Source: Diphasiastrum complanatum
Lineage: Eukaryota; Streptophyta; Lycopodiopsida; Lycopodiales; Lycopodiaceae
Direction: 5' to 3'
DNA: 64,000 nucleotides
Assembly (NCBI GenBank): GCA_029204225.1
Contig: CM055105.1
Coordinates: 51,239,680 to 51,303,679 of the forward strand
Shown here: in pieces, positions 22,301 to 31,809 of the stretch
Numbering within the stretch: position 1 is the stretch's first letter
How the letters are laid out: each line of letters opens with the position of its first letter
The notes under the pieces: model-generated
Seen by the model: only the letters and a program-made list of their open reading frames with translations
The model's database searches: none
Told to the model about the DNA's origin: nothing
Made by a program: the position numbers and the translations under genes

Positions 22301-23530
22301 CTTTTCTATATTCTATGTCTCCAATGCTAAGCATAACTTTTTCTTTATTTAATTATTTTTTTTTTGATAAGTTAAGTTTCTCTTTCTATTTTATATTTTT
22401 GTCTCTCATGCTAAGCATAGATTTTTTCTTTTTAGTCTCCTGAAGACAAAAACAACAAAGTCCTTCCAAAGTTATTCAAGAGACATATTCTGAAGGCAAA
22501 AGCAGAAAAAATGGACAGGGAGAAATTGGCATGGGGTGAGACCATTGAGAAGGAGGATCCATTAGAGACCTACCTTCCCAAAAGTGTCGATGATCAACCA
22601 TGCTTTTACTCTGTTGAGGAAGGCGATTGTAGAGAAATTTTAAAATTTAAAAAAAAAGGTCTTATACACTCTGCATCGCCAATATACCATATGGATTTCG
22701 GATGAAAAAATCATTTAATGATGATTCTCCTTTCAAATTCACTGAAATCCATAATTTTTTACAGGACTTTCTTGATGTCACAACTTCTCCAATTTGGAGA
22801 GTTGTTATTTTTCATTCTTCTTGGCAGTCAATATCAATATAGAAAGCTCTACTAACTTTCTGTAATATGGGAATAGAGAATGCTGCGTGATAAGTTTTTA
22901 AGTTCTTGAATTATTAATTCATATTTTAATTTATATTTTTATTTTAAATTTTTTATTTTAAAGTTAAGATTTTAAACTTATTTTACTTGTAATGTTCCAT
23001 GTCAGGTACAAGCCCAATGTCAGAAACTCGGGAGGAGTTTGACTTTGCAATGAAATAGAATACATAACCATCGGTTATTATCCTTTTGATGGCAAACGTT
23101 CGATACTTCATTACAACACTTCCGGACTGACAAGTTTTGGAAACTTGTTCCAGTATCCAACTGTGACGAAGAAATTTAAAAAAATAAAAATAACGGGTTC
23201 CGTGGCTTGTCCCTACCAAAAGCCACAACAATTAATTAATCATTTAATTGATATTTTTTCTCACCCAGCTGATTGAGTTTTAGATTAATTTAGCAATAGC
23301 GGCACTACGAGCACATGTGCTGTTCAGAAAGGCAGACATGTTGTTGTAGTAGATTTAGATACTAATTTAGTTGATTTTGTAAAAATGAGAATGAAATCTC
23401 TTTCAGTTTTGTCAGATGAATTATCTGAGGTGGGAAAGAGTTTAGACAGCGAGGATACAATAATTTTTTTGTCCAAGGAACCTCAACCTCCTACTAGCGG
23501 AAAAGTAGATGACACAGAAGAATTTGCTGA
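19379..23530 (+). pseudogene. ParB-like/DNA methyltransferase gene, copy A (decayed)
   Basis: Same gene as the copy at 23647-27997. The ParB-like exon is best preserved here: an open stretch from about 20330 to 20857 holds FGGIHSLQARKQ, AFAGLTVEEAKLLAWDHN and RMKMTVIQRI. Defects: TAA at 19597; splice acceptor before exon 2 changed from CAG to CAA; frameshifts near 20015 and 20277; a solo LTR at 21029; a ~75-bp deletion near 22090 that removes a splice donor; methyltransferase motif IV reading NIPY; and loss of the last codons at the duplication junction. A 21-bp in-frame segment (PDENQEEGF region) is present here but missing from copy B. Confidence 0.65.
21029..21860 (+). mobile_element. Solo LTR, family A, inside the ParB-MTase gene (copy A)
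   Basis: TGTGAAAAATGC to TTTTGCACA, 832 bp, with the TATA-like site of the family. It splits an exon right after VWALVDKIF. The duplicated target AATTT is present on both sides, with one extra T on the left. The same insertion at the same base is in copy B. Confidence 0.9.
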
Positions 23531-26500
23531 ATTTGTGGTTTTGTTTTTTAAAGATTTTTCACAAAAATGACTTGTTTTATTAAAGTTTTTAGTATTTTCA
23601 TTAAGATAGTATTTTCAATTCTCCCAAAAAGTCTTTTTTTTTGCAGATTTTCAGTTGTCTTTGATAGTTTTTGAAATGTCGAGGATTTGTTTTAAAATTT
23701 CAGGGAAACCTCAAGATATTCCACTGAAAGATAAGAAAAAATTCATGTACTACTTCACCAGAGGGGTCAACAACACAAAGTTGTCTGAGCTTTTTATTCA
23801 TTTAGCTGAGAAGCCTGGCAGAGGAGACTCACAATTCAAAGTTCAAGGAAGATTGCTTGTTGATTAACCAGATGTGAGTATACTTGTAAAGGAGATGGAT
23901 AAGTCTCGTTCTATTTTCATTTTGAACGAGACTATGATAAAGATCCGACTTTGCCAGGACGAGGCCATCAAAGCCTATTTTGATAAAGCTCTAGTTACAT
24001 TGGTGTGTAATTATAAAACATATTTTTAATCATGTTTGTCTACATTTGTTTCATGCTTAACATAGTTGTTACTAAATATAAAATTATTTAAACTTTTAGA
24101 TATAAGCCTTTACTCATTATATTTTAAACCTGATTTTTGTTTCTGTCCAGAGGATGAAGTAATGCTTAAAAACGGTTCTAACTGCTAGTGTTGAGAGAAA
24201 AGATCCAATCTTTCCACTGTTCAGGTCGCAAAGCCGGCCTCTGAAAATGTTGAGGATGAAACCGTCGTTGTCCCTCATCCCAAAAAACAAAAAAGATCTC
24301 ATAATATTTCTGAGTCTTCTCCCACTAGACCTAAGTCACGCCCAAAGACCATGGCTACACGTCACCATAAGTCCATCTCTTCTGCTGAAAGCAAAAAAGT
24401 TGCCACCAAACCATCTATGTCGCTACTTGGTGCATCCATTCGTCCTTTACAAGACAACTCTGAGCTTGTCAAATTAAGAGAGGATATCCATAAAACAAAA
24501 AAAATAAAAGAAACAACTTTAATTTTAGACATAAATCAGTGTGATAAGCCACTTGTAGATCCAATAATAGGAGACAGGCCAATGGAAGTTAGAGAATCGA
24601 ATGAAACACATGTACATAATTCAAAAATAAAATTTAAAGATCATACATAGGCCATAGTTACTCCCTTTGTTGTTTTGATTGATCCCAACGAATGCAACGA
24701 TGTTGCAAATTTTGATTTTTCTTTATTAGATTTATATCATTTTTTTGTTCTTGGGGGCATACACAGTTTACAAGCCCGAAAAAAGATATCTCAAGAGTAT
24801 CCCCATATTCCAAGCTTTCGAACTGTGAGTGCCATTGTCTTTGCTGGCCTGACAGTGGAAGAAGCAAAATTATTGGCTTGGGACCACAATATTGATCAGG
24901 ACTACCGAATGAAGATGACCGTGATACAAAGAATTCGTTTTTTTTCACAAAGAATCCATGAGAGTCTCCAAAGCAGGAGATGTTAATCAACTTGAGCTGA
25001 AAGAACTCTGTGCTCAAGAGACAGACCTGTCTTTTGATTCAAAAAATCCTATGCAGAGCCTTACAAAATACGATAATTTTTTTCAGTTTGCTTTTCGTAG
25101 TAGCTAGGTAATTTGTTTTGCTATGCTCATCATGGAATGCTCTGGTCATAATATATGTTATAATCCTTTTAAATTGTTTTTACCAGACTTTGAACTCAAT
25201 TTTAATACTACCTAAATTCCTTATCAAATGATTTTTTATTCTTTGACTTTAGGTGTGGGCCCTTGTTGATAAAATTTTGTGAAAAATGCAAAAATAAGCT
25301 TGGTAGAGGCCAAAAATCTTGTATATAGGATGATTACACATGTGTGGAGCCTGTTCCCATGTGTGAAAATAGTGTACTTGTCATGTACCATAATCATATA
25401 GGTTGTACATATGATTCAATTCAAGTTCTAGTGGCTAAAAAAGCCAAAAACTAGTTTTCTAGACATATGACACATGACATCAGTCTATTGCTTGCATGAG
25501 CCACATCCTTTGGTTAGATGTCACATCCCATGTGTAGAGGACATCTCACATGTGTGGAATAAGCTGAAGTAGACGAATTTTGACTTCTAGAAGATTTTCA
25601 AGTAGATCTCCATATAGAAGAAAAATGGACCAAAAGTGCTCAAAATAGAAGGTTTTGTCCAAGTGTCAGTTTTGCATGATGAATCATCATATGACAAAGC
25701 ACCTTCACACATGTAGGATCAGAGGGATGATCAGTACCACGAGCTCCCACTTATTGTATATATAGATCCACATTTGGCCATAATCAATGTGAGACACCAA
25801 TCTTGATTTTGGAAGCAATTTTGAGTGATTCTCTCCATTTGTCTACATTTGTTTTGATTGTTTTGAGATTCTATCAATGTGTACTTGATTTTCAGGTTGG
25901 AGTCCATACCCTGACAGGGTTTCACACGTGTGAAACCAGCAAGTACATTTACCTTCAATAAATGATTGTTCTTGTTTGGATTTTATGTCTAGAAATGATC
26001 TAGATTGATCTTAATCTTATGTAGATTGATAGATCAAGTAAATCTAACATCCAATCCCTCTTGAGGATCAGATTAGGATCCACTCTTTTTCCTTTTTGTA
26101 CTTTTTGCACAAATTTTTGATAAATGAAAAACTTTTCAAATAAAAGGCCAACCTGCTCATGGTGCATCAAAGTCCAAAAAAACAGTTGTGAGCACTCAAA
26201 CTCTGAAGCCAATTCCTACTGAAATCGAAATATCAGAGTGAAAGAATATGCAAGGGATTAGCTCTTTAGAACTAATAATAAGTGTTCTTTCGAGAGTTGT
26301 TGATGGTCAACTTTCTCTGGCAAAAATGAAAAAAAATTTCAGAGGTAATAGTCATAATATAAATATTTATTTTTATGTTACCTTTTCTAATAAAGTAATT
26401 TTCATAATTTGATTGAATTTTTAACAATTATATTTTTTAAATGCAAGCACAAATTATTTATGAAAGTTCAAGAAACCCTTGTGACAGGGTTAAATTGTCA

Positions 26501-27862
26501 AGATTTCGATGAGTGCCAGAGGCTTTATCTTCTGAGCAGCTGAAATGAATCCTTGAGTCCATTTTTTATTTTGTTTAGAGACATGGTATTTATTTCACCC
26601 ATGCTTAGGATAGGTGCTTCGTAGTCGTTTCTTTTCTATATTCTATGTCTCCTATGCTAAGCATACCTTTTTCTTTATTTAATTATTATTTTTTTGATAA
26701 GTTAAGTTTCTGTTTCTATTTTATATTTTTGTCTCTCATGCTAAGCATAGATTTTTTCTTTTCAGTCTTCTGAAGACAAAAACAACAAAGTCCTTCCAGA
26801 GTTATTCAAGAGACATATTCTGAAGGCAAAAGCAGAAAAAATGGACAGGGAAAAATTGGCATGGGGTGAGACCATTGAGAAGGAGAATCCATTAGAGACC
26901 TACCTTCCCAAAAGTGTCCATGATCAGCCATGCTTTTACTCTGTTGAGGAGGACGATTGTAGAGAAATTTTAAAATTAAAAAAAAAAAGGTCTTATACAC
27001 TCTGCATCGCCGATATACCATATGTATTTCGGATGAAGAAATCATTTAATGATGATTCTCCTTTCAAATCCACTGAAATCCATAATTTTTTACAGGACTT
27101 TCTTGATGTCACAACTTCTCCAATTTGGAGAGTTGTTATTTTTCATTCTTCTTGGCAGTCAATATCAATATAGAAAGCTCTACTAACTTTCTGTAATATG
27201 GGAATAGAGAATGCTGCGTGATAAGTTTTTAAGTTCTTGAATTATTAATTCATATTTTAATTTATATTTTTATTTTAAATTTTTTATTTTAAAGTTAAGA
27301 TTTTAAACTTATTTTACTTGTAATGTTCCATGTCAGGTACAAGCCCAATGTCAGAAACTCGGGAGGAGTTTGACTTTGCAATGAAATAGAATACATAACC
27401 ATCGGTTATTATCCTTTTGATGGCAAACGTTCGATACTTCATTACAACACTTCCGGACTGACAAGTTTTGGAAACTTGTTCCAGTATCCAACTGTGACGA
27501 AGAAATTTAAAAAAATAAAAATAACGGGTTCCGTGGCTTGTCCCTACCAAAAGCCACAACAATTAATTAATCATTTAATTGATATTTTTTCTCACCCAGC
27601 TGATTGAGTTTTAGATTAATTTAGCAATAGCGGCACTACGAGCACATGTGCTGTTCAGAAAGGCAGACATGTTGTTGTAGTAGATTTAGATACTAATTTA
27701 GTTGATTTTGTAAAAATGAGAATGAAATCTCTTTCAGTTTTGTCAGATGAATTATCTGAGGTGGGAAAGAGTTTAGACAGCGAGGATACAATAATTTTTT
27801 TGTCCAAGGAACCTCAACCTCCTGCTAGCGGAAAAGTAGATGACACAGAAGAATTTGCTGAT
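23531..27862 (+). repeat. Tandem duplication, unit B (~4.33 kb)
   Basis: Second copy of the unit, same orientation. It is followed by the gene's true 3' end. Identity with unit A is high, with indels at poly-T and poly-A runs and several C/T and G/A differences. Confidence 0.85.
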
Positions 27863-27997
27863 GTCTTGGTTCAAGATTACAATGTAGTAACTATAGTCGA
27901 GGAAATTGTAGAAGAGGTGCCACTTGAAAGTACAGTAGCTACTAAAAAATAAACAAAAAAAAAAGATGTAAATGACCTCGATGATTTTTGGAAATAA
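23647..27997 (+). pseudogene. ParB-like domain plus beta-class DNA methyltransferase, copy B
   Basis: Six exons inferred from GT-AG sites and phase: 23647-24002, 24151-25107, 25253-26344 (split by the LTR), 26448-26585, 26766-27217 and 27337-27997. Exon 2 has a basic disordered part, then a ParB/sulfiredoxin-like domain: LGGIHSLQARK (cf. ParB GxxRxxA), GLTVEEAKLLAWDHN and MTVIQRI. Exon 5 holds motif IV as ADIPY (usually DPPY). Exon 6 has the E-Y-I-x-I-G-Y strand, CPYQKPQQLINHLIDIFSHP and the SAM-binding FSNSGTT with VVVVDLD. The order IV...X-I is beta-class N4/N6. ParB-methylase pairs are common in phages and plasmids; this one has introns. About a dozen in-frame stops and a poly-T frameshift make it dead. 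No 5' exon was found. Confidence 0.65.
25278..26111 (+). mobile_element. Solo LTR, family A, inside the ParB-MTase gene (copy B)
   Basis: 834 bp, TGTGAAAAATGC to TTTTGCACA, with a perfect 5-bp target duplication AATTT on both sides. No internal element remains, so LTR-LTR recombination removed it. It sits at the same position as in copy A and so predates the duplication. Confidence 0.92.
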
Positions 27998-28773
27998 GAA
28001 ATTCTCTTTTGTTTTAAAGAATAATTGCGTTTATATTTTTTGATGTTTTGTGTTTTGAATTCTTTTTAATTGATTTAATGTTCTTAAATTTGTTTTTTAA
28101 TGATTTAAAATTTAGAATTTAAAATATTTTAAAATTTTTGACATTGATAATTATTGTCAAAAATTAAAATTGTAATGATTTGTCACGTTTACAATATTTT
28201 AATTTTAGATGTGTTTTTATAATATTTCTTGTAAAAAAAATATTGCTAGAAATTAAAAGAAATAAAAAGATTTTTTAGATTTTTTTCAGGGTGATTTAAA
28301 TATTTTCACAAATCATTTAATCTCGATTATTGTGAAGTAATTTTATTTGCGTTTATTTAATGTTTAAATATTTAATAAACTTACGTGGATGTAAGTAAAA
28401 ATTTTCAACAATTTAAAATTCTAAAAAATATTGATTCAAATTTTTAACATAATCTAAAAAGTGTTTTTTTCGATACAAGAATTGGAATTTAGAAAAATTT
28501 AAAAAAAAAAAAAGACTATAACTTTTGTTTTAAGTAATCAAAAAATATTTTTTAGGTATTTTAGTGGTTGTGTATCTAATCATTTTATTTTAAATAGTAT
28601 TATTATTTAATATTTGCTAATTTTAAGCTATTTGTGAAAATCTATTGACCAAATTTTTGTAGCTTGAATTATTTTCTTGTAAAATACAACATTTTTTAAA
28701 CATTACAATATATTAATTTGAAGTATTTTAAATTTGGATACTTTTTTAAAAAAAACTAAAAAATTTTAATTAA
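27998..28773. other. AT-rich 3' flank, no gene seen
   Basis: Very AT-rich sequence with TTTAAA-type words and poly-A/T runs after the methyltransferase stop. It may include the 3' UTR. No repeat of the other families is recognised. Confidence 0.4.
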
Positions 28774-29037
28774 ATGGGTCTTCAAGTCATTTCTCTTTTA
28801 TTTGGTCATCATGTTAAAAAGGATCTGAAAGAAGGAGATCTAGCACTGATGTACAAAACCAAACTGATCAAGAGAAAATTGAAATTTATCGGTGAAGGCC
28901 CGTATAGAGTGAAGGAAATCTTGAACTATGGAACAATGATTTTTGAATACTTGGACGGAAAACATTTTGATACTTCCGTGAATGACAATCGATTACGCAA
29001 GTTTTGGCAGCCTGCTCCGCCACTTCAACAAGCATGA
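28774..29037 (+). pseudogene. pol: Ty3/gypsy integrase C-terminal tail
   Basis: Open 87-residue frame with the typical tail: LKEGDLALMYKTKLIKRKLK, FIGEGPYRVKEIL and VNDNRLRKFWQP. Only this last part of integrase is present, 5'-truncated in the AT-rich flank. It resembles, but does not match closely, the tail at 12623-12844. Confidence 0.8.
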
Positions 29038-30603
29038 TCCAAATGATTTTTTTATTTTTTATTTTTTCAATTTATTGTTTTCACTACTTAATTGTTAATT
29101 TTTTTTGAAAAGACAAGATGAAAAAAAAAATGAGAAAAGATTGATGAGCAAAAGTCATAAATGTCATCAGATCAGAAAGTAGTCAGATCTTTATGGGAAA
29201 AGGACTTGGAAAATTATTTTTTTGGTCATTTTTGAAACAAACTGTGTTAGGATTGTTCATCGAGTTTTCAGAAGCAAGATCCACCTCAAATATACCCACA
29301 CTGGGTTGGACGAATATTCTTTTCACTAGTCACTACCTGTTTTTGAGTTAGGTGAATGATCAACAATATGCCATTTTGAGAATCTTCGTCGAGCACCTTA
29401 TTGTCCTCAAAAACCTTTGCCGACATGCCACATGGACTTAAAATCCCAAAATTACGTCGGCTATAGGTTCAGATCCCGCAAATTTGCATTTATGACAGTA
29501 CTTGGACGAAGGATCATCTTGGACAAAGATTCATCCTTCGCCGAACCTGGAAAATGTTCGTCGGATAGGTTTAGAGCCTCAAAAATCTCCGCCAAGATTT
29601 ACATAGCCTATTTTCACAGTACTGAACAAGCTTGCAAATTTTGGTTCAGAACCGAACAACCAATCCTACCATTCAGTCTGCTGCTTAGCTCCTCAACAAT
29701 TTTCTGATGGTTGGCAACCTCAGAAAAGACCGTATTACTTCCCAGATTTTACATAGGATAGTTGAGTCTCAGGCCAAGATAGCCAAGACTCATCTAGAAC
29801 CATATAACTGGTTCAAAACTGTCTTTGGTGGGCTCAAACGAGCCATCAAGAGCAATACCAAGTAGCAATTTGTTGCTGGCCCGATGTTGTCACTCCTAGC
29901 AGCCTCCCACCTTGAAAATAAAATCCATGGTTTTAATATGGACGTCGTGCTCTACATGCCAAGGTAAAGGCCACATAGACCAAAGCTATGAAAAAATTAC
30001 CGAAGCAAGATTTGATCACGAGGACTAGCTTTGACTCACTAAGCACCTGAAATAAGAACCTGAAATACAAAGATACAGGAACAACAATCGAAATTGAAGA
30101 TGCATAAATATATAAAATCTCAATATATTTGTATAAAAGTTTCTATACATGTGAAATACATATTGGCTCTTCCACATGAAGGGAGACCATCTATTTTTCT
30201 GTATAATTTATATTTGGCTCTATGATTTCTGAATCTAGTTCTCTAGATGGATGAACCTTTGTTGGGGACTAGCGTCTAGAATATCTACTAGGTAGGAATT
30301 TTTGACCAATATCTTTAAAGCTTCTTGTCAAAAATGCCAGATTCCTTGTGGCGTGATTGACGTGCAAGAAAACTGAGAAATAAAATTTCATAATAAAACT
30401 TGGATTAGAAACATATGTCAGGAATATGACAAGGACTATCTCATGACTGACAATAATAAATTCACGAATTTTTTTTAAATAAATATATGACCTTTCGTAT
30501 ATCTTGAATAGAGTCCTATTGAGCGAGCCACATAAAGAATGATCTTGCACAGACAAATGTTGGGAGGACTGCACAGACAAATGAAACAGAAAAATGTATT
30601 AAT
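29038..30603 (+). other. Gypsy 3' region with weak extra ORF
   Basis: Downstream of the integrase tail. The stretch 29417-29707 is open for 96 residues, and another frame nearby (about 29715-29960) reads ESQAKIAKTHLEPYNWFKTV and LLAASHLENKIHGFNMDVVL past two stops. This could be a degraded extra 3' ORF of the gypsy element, but no family is recognised. No LTR boundary was found. Confidence 0.3.
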
Positions 30604-31131
30604 TGTCGGAAAGTGGTTGCAGAAGGTAGGTCTAGTTCGAAAAGAAACGAATGAAAATAATTTGAGTATCTAGAAAGAAAATTTTTCGTGCATGGCAGAA
30701 TAAACTATCTTTCTCTTTCACAATGCATGACTACGCCTATCAATTTCAAACAAAACAATAGTGATAGAAATCACGTTTGATCTTATGATAACTAACTTTG
30801 GAATTGTCAGTACTACAATGATTGCGTAGCCAAACAATTAAGCATTGAATTATCAGACAAATAATTAATCGCAAAGAACTCCAGAAAACACATACATTCT
30901 GAGATGAAACTGAACCCAATAAAAGATAGTATTGATATATTATGAAAACGAAACAAAAGTAAATGAGTACAATAAGCTGCGGATCGAAGCCGCGTACTCT
31001 ATGCTATCTCTGAACGGCTAAAATGAAAGTCTGAATTAATGCACAATGCTGATAAGCAATGGCGCAATAGCAATCTCTAAAACAGCTCTAAAAAGTGAGC
31101 TAGAATGTTTAGGAGTGTTCAAGCTCGTAGG

Positions 31132-31165
<34 letters not shown>

Positions 31166-31796
31166 AACTTTTCAAATGCTTGCTGATAACTTCTGATTTG
31201 ATAATTCTGATATTGAAACTGTATGAATATGAACAAAAATTTATACTAATAAATTAGGTCATCAATTGTGATCGCTAGTTGGCTGGTGATCTGTTGGCAT
31301 CCATCCGGTTCCTTGTCATTGATTGTTGATAAGCGATGAAATTGGCCATAAACATTCTGTCTTCATAAATGAATCAAAACTGTAGCTCTGCAAAAATGAA
31401 CTAAAACAGCCACAGGCGACACTATCGCAAAAAAAATGACAATGTCGAGATTTTGCAAAAAACTTGATAGTGCCTTAAAATCTCATTTAGGGTTGTCCCA
31501 CACTTTGCCATAGTCATTTCCTTAACATTTGAGGCTCTTTGGAAAAAGAGAAAAATGCGACACTATGATTTTACACGAGATTCCTGACAGGCAAAAAATG
31601 TGAAAAAGACAACACTGCATTTTTCAATGGGATTCCTGACAGGCAAAAAAGACGACACTTTTGTCTACAGACTGTGTAAAAACACTTGTAATTCTACAGA
31701 TTGTATAAAAACATAAAAAAATCTATAGAATTGGATTAACAATGGATGAAGATTATAATCGATTAGTCGATTAGTAACAAGATGAATAATCCAACA
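30604..31796 (-). mobile_element. 3' LTR of a minus-strand copia element
   Basis: On the minus strand it starts TGTTGGATTATTC right after a polypurine tract (AGGGGGAG, 31797-31805) and ends CCGACA. Length 1193 bp. It matches 35304-36050 closely over the shared ~750 bp. It contains a (GA)n run at 31136-31164. Confidence 0.9.
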
Positions 31797-31809
31797 CTCC
31801 CCCTTAATC

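Larger units (their letters stand above)
19262..23530 (+). repeat. Tandem duplication, unit A (~4.27 kb)
   Basis: It aligns with the next 4.3 kb through exons, introns and an inserted solo LTR. The junction lies in a gene exon: the last codons (EEFA) pass into upstream intron sequence at a short TGAATTTGT match. Unit A therefore lacks the gene's 3' end, as expected when an internal segment is duplicated by unequal exchange. Confidence 0.85.

Noticed and set aside
23647-27997. In-frame stops read through by recoding or fixed by RNA editing
   Set aside because: Frameshifts, a lost splice site and an inserted LTR show ordinary decay; editing of this kind is known from organelles, not nuclear genes.
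31136-31164. GA microsatellite as an independent feature of interest
   Set aside because: It lies in the copia LTR, and the partner LTR at about 35838 has a short version, so it is simple slippage inside the LTR.
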